From Candidatus Bipolaricaulota bacterium (GTDB taxonomy: Bacteria; Bipolaricaulota; Bipolaricaulia; UBA7950; UBA9294): a stretch of DNA of 42,031 nucleotides. Position 1 is the first letter of the stretch; each line of letters opens with the position of its first letter. Positions 33,411 through 41,232 of this stretch are shown piece after piece. The position numbers and the translations under genes are program-made. The stretch is taken from positions 1-42,031 of the forward strand of contig JAUWGE010000013.1 of the NCBI GenBank assembly GCA_030606565.1. The letters are read 5' to 3'. The notes below the pieces were generated by a model that was not told the origin of the DNA, did not search any database, and saw only the letters and a list, made by a program, of their open reading frames with translations.

Positions 33411-34378
33411 AAAAAATCTTTGCCATATCGATCGCTATTTCTCTGCTCTGCGCGGCGATCGCTATTTCTTTACTCCTCTGGCTGAGTGCACCCGCCATCT
33501 CGAAGATCAGTGTGATCCTCGATTTTTTCGCCAATCCCAATCATGTTCCAATTTACGTAGCTGTGGAAAAGGGATTCTTCGCTGCAGAGGGAATTGAGGT
33601 AGAGATCCTCATCCCAGCCAACCCGAGTGACCCGGTTAAGCTCGCGGCGGTACGGACAGTCGATGTGGCGCTGACCCCTCAGATCAACTTTCTCATTGCC
33701 AAGGCAGCGGATCTCCCGTTGATCGCGATCGGTGCCCTGATCGAGACCTCGCTCGGTGGGCTGCTCAGTCTCAAGGAATACGAGATTGAAGAGCTCTCCG
33801 ACCTGCGGGGAAAGCGAATCGGCTACTCGCTGGCTCCGCTTGAGCCAATCCTGTGGCGCACAATGCTCGCCTCGGTCGACGTTGACTCAGATGAGATCGA
33901 GCTTATAAATGTAGGGTTTAACACCGTTCTTTCCCTCCTCTCGCACAATGTGGACGCGATCGGCGCCTTTCGCAACTTCGAGCTTCCCCAGGTCGAGTTA
34001 CTCGGTCACGAGCCGGTCTACTTTCCTCAGGAAGACTACGGTGTACCTGAGACCTACGAGATCCTCCTAGCAGTGAACCAAAAACTGATCGAAGAGCGCT
34101 CCGGGGAACTTCGCGCGTTCATCGCCGGCCTGGCACAGGGGATCGCGTACACCATGGAACACCCACAGGAGGCGTTCGAGGTCTTCCTTCGTGCCCGTCC
34201 AGATCTCGATGATGAGCTAAACCGCCGCGCATACGCAGCGACCCTTCCCCTTTATGCGGAAAGGGCAAGGCACGATGCACCACAGAAGTGGGAGAAAATG
34301 CAAGGCTACCTCTTCCAAAATGGATTGATTGATAAGCTATTCCCGCTCGAGGAACTCTATACCGACGAATTCCTTTAA
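33407..34378 (+). CDS. ABC transporter substrate-binding protein, NMT1/THI5-like (ThiY type)
   Basis: 323 residues. An N-terminal hydrophobic segment (about 4-28) acts as signal or anchor; there is no clear lipobox. The mature part opens with a DFFANPNHVPIYVAVEKGFF stretch and continues VEILIPANPSDPVKLAAVRTVDVAL, strongly resembling ThiY and THI5-like proteins that bind formylaminopyrimidine or hydroxymethylpyrimidine. The expected ligand is therefore a pyrimidine thiamine precursor, but riboflavin and other small heterocycles are bound by relatives. GTG start overlapping the permease stop. Confidence 0.85.
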   Translation: MKKIFAISIAISLLCAAIAISLLLWLSAPAISKISVILDFFANPNHVPIYVAVEKGFFAAEGIEVEILIPANPSDPVKLAAVRTVDVALTPQINFLIAKAADLPLIAIGALIETSLGGLLSLKEYEIEELSDLRGKRIGYSLAPLEPILWRTMLASVDVDSDEIELINVGFNTVLSLLSHNVDAIGAFRNFELPQVELLGHEPVYFPQEDYGVPETYEILLAVNQKLIEERSGELRAFIAGLAQGIAYTMEHPQEAFEVFLRARPDLDDELNRRAYAATLPLYAERARHDAPQKWEKMQGYLFQNGLIDKLFPLEELYTDEFL

Positions 34379-34401
34379 AAAACATTAACCAAGGAGGCAG
34401 G

Positions 34402-34995
34402 ATGAAACAGGGGAAGATGGGGAGGTTAGAGGTGATCACCGGCTGCATGTTCTCCGGGAAGACCGAGGAGTTGATCCGTCGGCTAGAGCGGGTGAGGATC
34501 GCCCGTGGGAGCGCCATGCTGTTCAAACCAACGATCGACGATCGCTACAGCCAGCGGTCTGTGACCACCCACTATGGACGCGAGTTTGAGGCCCTTCCCC
34601 TCAAGCCAGGTGTTGAGTCACCCGACGCGCTGGTTGAGGCAGCCAGTGAGGAGGCACTTCACAAGTGCTCCGTAGTCGCCTTTGACGAGGGGAACTTCTT
34701 CTCGGAGAGACTTCCAGAGCTCTGTAAACAGCTGATAGGGCAAGGCAAACGGGTGATCGTCGCCGGGCTTGACCTCACCTTCGCCGGTGAACCGTTTGGC
34801 CCTATGCCGACCCTGATGGCCCTTGCCGACCAGGTGGACAAGCTACAGGCAGTCTGCGTTAGATGTGGAGGGATAGCCACCCGTTCCCAGCGCCTGATCG
34901 ACGGGAAGCCAGCCCCAGCGAACGACCCTGTGATCAAGGTAGGTGGGTCAGGCTCCTATGAGGCCCGCTGCCGGGACTGCTACGAAAGAGGATAA
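34402..34995 (+). CDS. tdk: Thymidine kinase, type II with zinc finger
   Basis: 197 residues. It phosphorylates thymidine to dTMP for salvage. P-loop GCMFSGKT (14-21), catalytic Glu96 in DEGNFF, GLDLTFAGEPFGPMPTLMALAD (122-143), and zinc cysteines 152, 155, 190 and 193. The usual DE(A/V)QFF motif reads DEGNFF, a mild change. AAGGAGG precedes the ATG. It follows the ABC transporter by 23 nt and is probably in the same transcript. Confidence 0.95.
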   Translation: MKQGKMGRLEVITGCMFSGKTEELIRRLERVRIARGSAMLFKPTIDDRYSQRSVTTHYGREFEALPLKPGVESPDALVEAASEEALHKCSVVAFDEGNFFSERLPELCKQLIGQGKRVIVAGLDLTFAGEPFGPMPTLMALADQVDKLQAVCVRCGGIATRSQRLIDGKPAPANDPVIKVGGSGSYEARCRDCYERG

Positions 34996-35001
34996 CAGCG
35001 A

Positions 35002-35029
35002 AGAACCTTACAGCTTGCTGCGGGGTTCT
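35002..35029. terminator. Weak bidirectional hairpin between tdk and the convergent hydrolase gene
   Basis: AGAACC (35002-35007) pairs with GGTTCT (35024-35029), with a nested CAGC/GCTG stem. It lies in the 38-nt gap between two convergent genes. It lacks a clear T-run on either strand, so function as a terminator is uncertain. Confidence 0.4.
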
Positions 35030-35033
35030 CCAT

Positions 35034-35768
35034 TCACACTAAGTACGTCTCGCCATCGTGGCAGATGATGAGCCCCTCGATCGACTGCGGCTCCCCACTC
35101 AGGTGGGTCGCCAGAACGGTGGCGCCTTGTTCACGCAGCCTCTCGGTAAGTCGGGAGACGGTTGCGGCATTGAGGTGGCCGGCGTCTTCGGCGTCGTCGG
35201 GGTGGGTAAACTCGAGGATCACCACCTGAGCCCCGTCGAGGAGGCGGTCGAGTTGTGAGCACTCGCCTGTATCGCCGGTGAAAACAATCTCCCTTCCTTT
35301 ATAAGCGAAGCGATAGCCGTAGGCTTCCAGCCCAAAGTGTTCCAACTTTACAGCTTGAAACGCGATGTCCCCCGCCTGAAAGCATCCTTCCTCTTCGATC
35401 TCTACGAACAAGATCGGCACCTGTGGAGCAATTCCGCACTTCCTCAACTCGGGCCAAGCCAAGTCGCACAGCCTCGCCGTCGCCTCCTTGATTCCGCCGG
35501 GCCCGATTATGTAGAGCGGGGGGGTTCTCTCGTAGAGGTAGTGGTATAAGAGGAGGAAGAAGGGTAGTCCAAAGTAATGATCGGCATGACAGTGGCTTAT
35601 GAAGATGTGATCGATCGTTGTGGGATCCTTCCCCAGCCGGTAAAGCTGAGGGACAACAGTTGGAGGAAGGCTGAGCAGGATCCTCCCGTCGAGGAGTAGC
35701 GAGCTCCACATCCGATCTCTTCCCAGTGCCGCCCCCGACCCAAGGCAGGTGACGGCGATTCTCTCCAT
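35034..35768 (-). CDS. Metallo-beta-lactamase-fold hydrolase (RNase Z-like or class II phosphodiesterase-like)
   Basis: 244 residues from ATG 35768, 4 nt after the stop of the cNMP-binding gene; a longer frame from 35798 adds ten residues overlapping that gene. HCHADH (59-64) is the main metal motif; GDTGECSQLD and ATHLSGEP supply later ligands. General arrangement (ISHCHADHYFGLPFFLLL) resembles RNase Z and YhfI-like proteins. Class II cyclic nucleotide phosphodiesterases share this fold, and the neighbours bind or make cyclic nucleotides, so a cAMP phosphodiesterase role is plausible but unproven. The substrate-binding arm of RNase Z is not evident. Confidence 0.8.
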   Translation of the reverse strand: MERIAVTCLGSGAALGRDRMWSSLLLDGRILLSLPPTVVPQLYRLGKDPTTIDHIFISHCHADHYFGLPFFLLLYHYLYERTPPLYIIGPGGIKEATARLCDLAWPELRKCGIAPQVPILFVEIEEEGCFQAGDIAFQAVKLEHFGLEAYGYRFAYKGREIVFTGDTGECSQLDRLLDGAQVVILEFTHPDDAEDAGHLNAATVSRLTERLREQGATVLATHLSGEPQSIEGLIICHDGETYLV

Positions 35769-35772
35769 CTTG

Positions 35773-36192
35773 TCAGCTAAGCGCGCGGTCGGTATCACGC
35801 AGGCGCCGCGCGAGTTCCTCCAGCATCCCTAGTGCCACATCCGGGTTGGCAGAAACAATGCTCTTCATCGCCCATGGCGTCAGAACAAGGCACCGTGTGT
35901 CCTCAAGGGCAATCACATCGGCAGAGCGCGGCGCACCATCGAGGAGAGACATCTCCCCGAAGAAGGCACCCGACCCGAGCTTGGCGAGCTTCGCCCCGCT
36001 CCGCGAGACCTCGGCGCTTCCCTCAAGGATCAGGTAAAACCCCACCCCGGCAGCACCCTCCGCGACGATCTTGGCCCCTGCTTTGAACTCCTTTAAAGAC
36101 GCCGTCTTCTGGACCGCTTTGAGCCCTCGTTCACTTAAGCGCGAGAATAGTGGAGCCTCCCTAAGGAGTTCAAGAGCCTTCTTCTCATCCAT
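35773..36192 (-). CDS. Cyclic nucleotide-binding domain protein
   Basis: 139 residues from ATG 36192, spaced properly from AAAGGGGGAAG. It is a single cNMP-binding domain. The phosphate-binding cassette FFGEMSLLDGAPRSADV (77-93) has Glu80, which binds the ribose, and Arg89, which binds the cyclic phosphate, so it should be competent. No DNA-binding helix-turn-helix follows, so it is not a CRP-type activator; it may act through protein contacts. Divergent from an adenylate cyclase with 86 nt between them. Confidence 0.92.
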   Translation of the reverse strand: MDEKKALELLREAPLFSRLSERGLKAVQKTASLKEFKAGAKIVAEGAAGVGFYLILEGSAEVSRSGAKLAKLGSGAFFGEMSLLDGAPRSADVIALEDTRCLVLTPWAMKSIVSANPDVALGMLEELARRLRDTDRALS

Positions 36193-36211
36193 GTCTTCCC
36201 CCTTTGGCAAG

Positions 36212-36240
36212 TTACTTGCATGTATTCCGCATGATATAAT
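36212..36240 (+). promoter_or_regulatory. Extended -10 promoter for the adenylate cyclase
   Basis: TATAAT (36235-36240) preceded by TGA gives an extended -10 (TGATATAAT); TTACTT (36212-36217) lies 17 nt upstream as a weak -35. The minus strand carries overlapping TATTAT/TATATC sequences with TTGGAA upstream that could serve the divergent cNMP-binding gene. Confidence 0.6.
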
Positions 36241-36278
36241 ACGAAGGATCCTTTTTCCAATTTCAGGGAGGAAGCGAA

Positions 36279-37247
36279 ATGTCGTGCAGTATGCCGCTTG
36301 AAAACCGTCAGCAGATCTGCGCTCAGATGGAGGCCGGCGAGGAGATCGCCGTGATGTTCAGTGATATCCGCGGTTTCACCTCCTATACGGCGCGCAAGGG
36401 CGATCACGCGGCCTATCGCCTCTCCCAGCTTCACGAGACCCTGCTCAAGGAGAAGATCGAGGAGCGGGAAGGGATCATCGTCAAGACGATGGGGGATGGG
36501 ATCATGGCCGCCTTCACCAGACCCTCAGAGGGGATAAAGGCGGCAGTTAAAATCCAACAGGAGATCCGCTCCCGCAACAAGAGGTCTCCAAAGGAGCCGA
36601 TCGACGTTGGAATCGGCCTAGCGAGCGGAACGCCGATTATGACCGAGATCGACCTGATCGGTCACTCCGTTAACCTCTCCCAGCGAATCTCCAGCCTGGC
36701 CAAAGGCGGCCAAATCCTCGTCACGGAAAAAGTCAAGGACTCGACAACCCTTGCGGAGGGGCTGCATTACCTCTCTATGGGTGAGCGCGAACTCAAAGGG
36801 CTTGGGCCTGAACGCATCTACGAGGTAGCGTGGATGGCAGAATGCTGCCGCCTCTCCGATGCGGAGAATCACCTGACCCTCGTGCTAACCGAGCGTGGGA
36901 CCATAGTGGTAGAACTGGCCAAGGAGCTTCAAGATGAGATCAAGGGCGCTCTGGAAGAGTTAAAAACCTCAAAAGAAGAGGGCACCTTTGCGGCGCTTTT
37001 GCAGCGTGCAATCGCTGGTTTTACCCAAAAGGTGATCGACAAATCTCTTAACACTTTCGGCGTCGCCCGTGAGCAAGCTCTTGACCAAATTAACCTTTCC
37101 CTCCATGGGACCGATTTGATCGCTAAATTGGGAAGGAAAAAACTCTCTTTAAAAGGCGTAGATCCCGATGCAGCCACCGTCTTTTTAAAAAAGTTAGACG
37201 AGGTCAAGCAGAGACTCGCAAGATCACCCGCTACACCTAAGGAGTAG
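36279..37247 (+). CDS. Class III adenylate cyclase with unique C-terminal domain
   Basis: 322 residues. The catalytic domain fills about 20-190. Metal aspartates: Asp29 (FSDIRGFTSY) and Asp73 (TMGDGIMAAF). Transition-state residues: Asn132 and Arg136 (GHSVNLSQRISS). Substrate-specifying residues Lys69 and Asp125 match ATP rather than GTP, so cAMP is the likely product. There is no membrane segment or N-terminal sensor. Residues about 195-322 form an unrecognised, mostly helical, Lys/Glu-rich domain, which is unusual because the catalytic domain is normally C-terminal. AGGGAGGAAG precedes the ATG. Confidence 0.93.
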   Translation: MSCSMPLENRQQICAQMEAGEEIAVMFSDIRGFTSYTARKGDHAAYRLSQLHETLLKEKIEEREGIIVKTMGDGIMAAFTRPSEGIKAAVKIQQEIRSRNKRSPKEPIDVGIGLASGTPIMTEIDLIGHSVNLSQRISSLAKGGQILVTEKVKDSTTLAEGLHYLSMGERELKGLGPERIYEVAWMAECCRLSDAENHLTLVLTERGTIVVELAKELQDEIKGALEELKTSKEEGTFAALLQRAIAGFTQKVIDKSLNTFGVAREQALDQINLSLHGTDLIAKLGRKKLSLKGVDPDAATVFLKKLDEVKQRLARSPATPKE

Positions 37248-37722
37248 ATAAGGCAACACAACAACGGAGATCAAGGGTCACGATCTCTACAACATTGATC
37301 CCGTAGGGATGGAAATCCTGTAGCGTATACTCCTTCGGTTCAACTTGCCGGATTGCAGGTCGCTGGGAAGACTCCGTTTGTTAGCTTCGACGCCTCGCCC
37401 GAGATGTGTCTGTACAGAGTTAGAGAGAGGAACTCGAAGGAGAGCACCTGGGCGTCGGCATTTCTCTCGGCTTCACGCCAGTGATTAGTCTCGGCACGTC
37501 GCTCCGCTCCTCCGGCAAGGAGGTTTCCGATTCTTCCCTTCCCAGGGAAGGGAAGATCATAAACATCGGGCCGGAGAGTGGAAGTCGTTCTTGCCTAGCC
37601 GGGTGTGTAGCGGGTGAGGCTAACTGTGACCGATTCCAATGGGCTCAAGGCGATGACAGAACGTCTGATTCAGGTTCAACCCTAAGAGATCAAGGGCTCT
37701 CAATTCTCAAGTGGCGGTAACC
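37248..37722. other. Structured intergenic region without a supportable gene
   Basis: 475 bp between the cyclase and trkH. It contains a hairpin (GAGATC/GATCTC, 37267-37287) just after the cyclase, a perfect 11-bp inverted repeat around a single base (37533-37555, CTTCCCTTCCC-A-GGGAAGGGAAG) and an 11-bp direct repeat GAGATCAAGGG (37267-37277 and 37686-37696). A few short frames look coding-like, including a 79-codon one at 37481-37720, but none has a good start signal or recognisable family. It may be decayed coding or mobile-element DNA. Confidence 0.6.
37533..37555. repeat. 23-bp near-perfect palindrome
   Basis: CTTCCCTTCCC and GGGAAGGGAAG flank a central A; one more flanking T/A pair extends the symmetry to 12 bp. 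It could form a stem or be a symmetrical protein-binding site. There is no T-run after it. Confidence 0.7.
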
Positions 37723-39240
37723 CTATTGAACGCCGAAAAACAGAAAGCGAACAAGCATCAATACAGGGATGATCTCGAGTCTCCCAATCCACATGTTGAA
37801 GCACAGCGCAAGCTTGCTCACTGTAGGCATCATCGGCCCAGTGATTCCGACCGAGAGGCCGACATTTCCCTGGGCGCTCGCCACCTCGAAGATGACATCG
37901 GAGAGGGTGAAGTGCGGCGGGGATGTGTGCAGGAGGATGATCACCCCTACCCCGAGGAAAACCATCCATAGGAAGGTGATGAGGGAGGCGTCCTCCAACC
38001 GGTGTCCGACGTCGGTCTCATCGACCGCGGTTGGTCCGATCCGGAACGGGACGATCGCTCCCCGGGGGGAGACGATCTTGCGGAACCGCCACTGCACTCC
38101 CTTCATCAGAATTAGCATGCGGATCACCTTGATTCCGCCGGCGGTCGATCCGGCCGCCCCGCCGAAGAACATCCCACCGGCAAGGAGAAGCTTCGCCGTT
38201 GCACTCCAGGAGCCGATGTTCGCCGTCTGGAAACCGGTGCAGGTCATCGCCGAGACGAACTGAAACGCCGAGTGGCGCAGCGAGCGCAAGGGGCCTAAGG
38301 CCAAACCGTTCTCCAGTGCGAGGAAGAGGACTCCCACCGTCAGGATGATGATGAGCCAGCGGGTCTGGAAATCATGCCACAGGGTTATCCCCCTCCCCCG
38401 CATCAGTTCGTAGTGCACGGCGAAGCTTATCGCGCCGAAGAGCATGATCGGTAAGAGGACAAGCTCGATGGCGATGCTGTTGTAGGAGGCCATACTGCTG
38501 GCGGTGACGCTGAATCCGCCGGTGGAGATCCCAGTCATGGCGTGATTGAGCGCCTCCCAGATCGGCATCCCCGCCCCCCACAGGGCGACAACACTTATGA
38601 AGGTATAAAGCAGGAAGATCCACCACATGGTGCGCAGCGTGGAGAGGATGCTTGGATGGATCTTCTCCCCCCGCGCCTCGGCGTAGTAGAGGCTGTAGGT
38701 TCCGGCGCCCGGGCGTGGCCCGGCGAGGATCGCGAGCATGAGCACGATAACTCCCATCCCACCCACCCATTCCATGAAACTCCGCCACCACTGAAGTGTC
38801 CGTGGCAACAGGTCGGCACGGGCAGCCATGGTCAGCCCAGTCCCGGTGTATCCGGAGACCGCCTCGAAGAAGGCGCTCGCCGGGTCCTTAAAATAGTAGA
38901 GGGTCTCCGAGCCGATCCCGCTACGCTGCGCGAACAGCGCGGTCAGCACGAAGGGGATCGCCCCCAACAGGGCGACCAGCAGCCAGCCGAACGAGGCGAT
39001 GATCATCCCGTGGCGCAGCTTGGTCTCGCCGGCGTGGCGGAACGGGAAATACAGGCAGGCCCCCAGCACGAAAGAGACAAAAGCGGTGATACCAAAAGGA
39101 AGAAAGGCGTAGGGCTCGTGGAAGACCAACGGGACGACAAGCGACAGGAGGGCCATGACTCCTACCACGGGGAGGAGTAGCCCAAGGTCACGCAATATGA
39201 TGTGCAGGTCCTCGTTTACACGGAAGGCTGGAAGTCTCAT
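37723..39240 (-). CDS. trkH: Potassium uptake protein TrkH/KtrB family
   Basis: 505 residues with 10-12 membrane segments. The four selectivity-loop repeats are recognisable: SGYTGTGLT, TGISTGGFS, TCTGFQTANIG and AQGNVGLSVG. The third has F in place of the second conserved G. It is the membrane channel of the Trk/Ktr K+ uptake system and works with the cytosolic NAD/ATP-binding TrkA encoded just upstream. Its ATG overlaps the trkA stop by 4 nt, so the two are cotranslated. Confidence 0.95.
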   Translation of the reverse strand: MRLPAFRVNEDLHIILRDLGLLLPVVGVMALLSLVVPLVFHEPYAFLPFGITAFVSFVLGACLYFPFRHAGETKLRHGMIIASFGWLLVALLGAIPFVLTALFAQRSGIGSETLYYFKDPASAFFEAVSGYTGTGLTMAARADLLPRTLQWWRSFMEWVGGMGVIVLMLAILAGPRPGAGTYSLYYAEARGEKIHPSILSTLRTMWWIFLLYTFISVVALWGAGMPIWEALNHAMTGISTGGFSVTASSMASYNSIAIELVLLPIMLFGAISFAVHYELMRGRGITLWHDFQTRWLIIILTVGVLFLALENGLALGPLRSLRHSAFQFVSAMTCTGFQTANIGSWSATAKLLLAGGMFFGGAAGSTAGGIKVIRMLILMKGVQWRFRKIVSPRGAIVPFRIGPTAVDETDVGHRLEDASLITFLWMVFLGVGVIILLHTSPPHFTLSDVIFEVASAQGNVGLSVGITGPMMPTVSKLALCFNMWIGRLEIIPVLMLVRFLFFGVQ

Positions 39241-39899
39241 CCGGAGAGTTTCTCGACCAGCTCATCACTGGCCCGCTCCAGAGAGAAGAGGGTGAGAATG
39301 TCCCCGACCTCAATCACCGTCTCCCCGGTGGGGATTTCTCTCTTCTCATCACGCTCGAGCGTGATGACGAGGATGGAACGCGGAAGGCTTCCCCGTTTGG
39401 TACTCTCAGCAAGGGATCTTCCCACCAGCGGCGATCCCTCATTTATCGTGAGGCGGAAGATCTGATCCCCGTGCGAGAGGACGGTGAAGTCCTTCACCTT
39501 GGGACGCTTCACCGCGTTGTACAAGTGGTTTGCTACCACGTCCTCCGGGTTCTCCATCACGTTCGCTCCCAGCTTGCGGAAGAACTCGGCGTGTTCCTTG
39601 TCATTGACTACGGAAACTATGGACGGGATCCTCAAACCCTCGGCGATGGAGACGACCATCAGGTTGACGGCGTCATCGCTCGTCGTTGCGATCAGGGCGT
39701 CGGCCCGCTCCGATCCTGCCTCGCGCAGAGTCTCTGCCGAGGTTGCATCTCCGTTCAAAACGGTGATGTCATATTTATTGCTGATCTCTCGAGCGCGATC
39801 CGGGCTTGCGTCGATCACCACCACGTTGTTCTTCTCCCTCACGGCGATGTCGATCAGGCTGGTCCCGATGCTCCCTGCCCCCACGATGATCATATACAT
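39237..39899 (-). CDS. trkA: Trk system potassium uptake regulatory subunit TrkA
   Basis: 220 residues from ATG 39899 (MYMIIVGAGSIGTSL), six nt after GGGAGGG; other starts upstream lie too close to or within that site. The RCK-N Rossmann domain (about 1-130) has GAGSIG (7-12) and the acidic residue after the second strand (VVVIDASPDRA) for NAD(H) or ATP binding. A TrkA-C domain (about 140-220) follows. Single-unit TrkA as in many Gram-positive and deep lineages (KtrA-like), not the double-length E. coli form. Strong own promoter at 39924-39952. Confidence 0.95.
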   Translation of the reverse strand: MYMIIVGAGSIGTSLIDIAVREKNNVVVIDASPDRAREISNKYDITVLNGDATSAETLREAGSERADALIATTSDDAVNLMVVSIAEGLRIPSIVSVVNDKEHAEFFRKLGANVMENPEDVVANHLYNAVKRPKVKDFTVLSHGDQIFRLTINEGSPLVGRSLAESTKRGSLPRSILVITLERDEKREIPTGETVIEVGDILTLFSLERASDELVEKLSG

Positions 39900-39923
39900 A
39901 CCCATCCCTCCCAAACAGGAGCT

Positions 39924-39952
39924 ATGGTAGCACAGATAAGATTAAGGGTCAA
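39924..39952 (-). promoter_or_regulatory. Sigma-70 promoter for trkA-trkH
   Basis: Minus strand: TTGACC (39947-39952), 17-nt spacer, TACCAT (39924-39929). It predicts a leader of about 18 nt before the trkA ATG. Confidence 0.8.
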
Positions 39953-40000
39953 CGGGGGTAGTCGCTTCAAGGCCGATGTTAACGGCGTTTTGTCCAGCCG

Positions 40001-40029
40001 TTGATGATGCCACTCCACCTGTTTAGAAT
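40001..40029 (+). promoter_or_regulatory. Sigma-70 promoter for the PKD/transglutaminase lipoprotein
   Basis: TTGATG (40001-40006), 17-nt spacer, TAGAAT (40024-40029), about 35 nt before the start codon at 40071. Divergent from the trkA promoter, 48 nt apart. Confidence 0.65.
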
Positions 40030-40070
40030 GTAATCTGCAAGATAACACAATCGCGGAGGGACATTCGATA

Positions 40071-41072
40071 ATGGTGAGAAGGCTAAGGTGGTCTCTACCA
40101 GCTGCTCTTCTCTTGGGTGCTATCTTCCTTTTGAGTGGCTGCTTTCAGCCGGAGCCAAATGAACCTCCGGTCGCACGTTTCTCCGTTACACTCCATCAGC
40201 GATACGCTCCTATTACTGTCCTGTTCGACGCCAGCGACTCCTATGACCCGGATGGACGCATCGTCTCCATCATTTGGGACTTCGGAGACGGCAAAATAGG
40301 AACCGGCTCAACCATCTCTCACACCTACGCTGAACCAGGCACTTACACAGTTGAATTGCGTATCCTCGACAATCGTGGCGAAAAGGACTCTTCAACCGCT
40401 GAAATCCTCGCCTTAGAGGTCCCACAAGGGTACCTTCTTCGCCACTACGAGTGGGAGTACCAAAAAGATCCTCAGTACTGGGATGTCTTGCTACCCACAA
40501 CTCTCTATCAGTATTACCACGATCGGCAACGGCAGCCCTTTGTCGACAACTACAACTATGACGACTACGTCTTGGACCCATTAGATGAACCAACGCTTGA
40601 AGATCTGGCCCAAGCGTTGTTAAACAGAGTAGAAGGAGATTACGAATCATTTGTGAAGTGCACTCTTTCTTTCGTGCAGGGGACCACCCAGTATACGCCG
40701 GATCCGGAGGGGTTTGAGTACCCGCTTTACCCACTGGAGACCCTGGTCGATGGGATTGGCGACTGCGAAGACACGACCATCCTGTACGTGAGCCTCGTAA
40801 GAGCCATGGGATACGGCACCGCAATGGCATTTGTGGACACTGACGACGACAACATGCCGGATCACGTCCTGGCACTAATCCCTGTTTCTTCATCCTACCC
40901 GGACTCTGTCACCTGTTCCACCGGGATGTCGCAAGGCTTTTTAAAGATCGGTGGTCAACTCTATGCCCTGGCAGAGACGGCGGCTAATCCTGACCAAAGC
41001 GGCTACATCCCGCTCGGCTGTGATCCTTGGGGGCTCAGTGAATCCGATTTTAAGAGGATATGGAACCTCTGA
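40071..41072 (+). CDS. Lipoprotein with PKD domain and transglutaminase-like domain
   Basis: 333 residues. A lipoprotein signal ends in LLSGC, with lipidation at Cys24. A PKD domain follows (about 33-118: FDASDSYDPDGRIVSIIWDFGDG and HTYAEPGTYTVELRILDN). The C-terminal part (about 170-333) has a transglutaminase-like core with the catalytic Cys232 in GIGDCEDTTILYVSLVRAMGY and His265 in DHVLALIP, then an aspartate-containing segment near the end. Such proteins are anchored outside the cytoplasmic membrane and may cleave or cross-link peptides. The substrate is unknown. GGAGGG is ten nt before the ATG. Confidence 0.85.
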   Translation: MVRRLRWSLPAALLLGAIFLLSGCFQPEPNEPPVARFSVTLHQRYAPITVLFDASDSYDPDGRIVSIIWDFGDGKIGTGSTISHTYAEPGTYTVELRILDNRGEKDSSTAEILALEVPQGYLLRHYEWEYQKDPQYWDVLLPTTLYQYYHDRQRQPFVDNYNYDDYVLDPLDEPTLEDLAQALLNRVEGDYESFVKCTLSFVQGTTQYTPDPEGFEYPLYPLETLVDGIGDCEDTTILYVSLVRAMGYGTAMAFVDTDDDNMPDHVLALIPVSSSYPDSVTCSTGMSQGFLKIGGQLYALAETAANPDQSGYIPLGCDPWGLSESDFKRIWNL

Positions 41073-41174
41073 ACTGCATGCGGACGCTCTCGGTGGGAAA
41101 CGGTCTTTCTCCCCCGCAAACGTCGCCCTCTTTGTAAACGGGAGGTGCAAAGCAAAGGCAACTCATACAAGCAG

Positions 41175-41204
41175 TTGTTAAACCACATTCAGGGAAGGTA
41201 TTAT
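41175..41204 (+). promoter_or_regulatory. Probable sigma-70 promoter for the deacetylase gene
   Basis: TTGTTA (41175-41180), 18-nt spacer, TATTAT (41199-41204), about 28 nt before the ATG at 41233, just upstream of AAAGGAGGA. Confidence 0.6.
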
Positions 41205-41232
41205 CGATCCGAAAGGAGGAGTTAGTTCCCCG

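Noticed and set aside
37481-37720. 79-codon plus-strand frame in the region before trkH
   Set aside because: No ribosome binding site, composition unlike the neighbours, and it runs through the palindrome at 37533-37555; not supportable as a gene.
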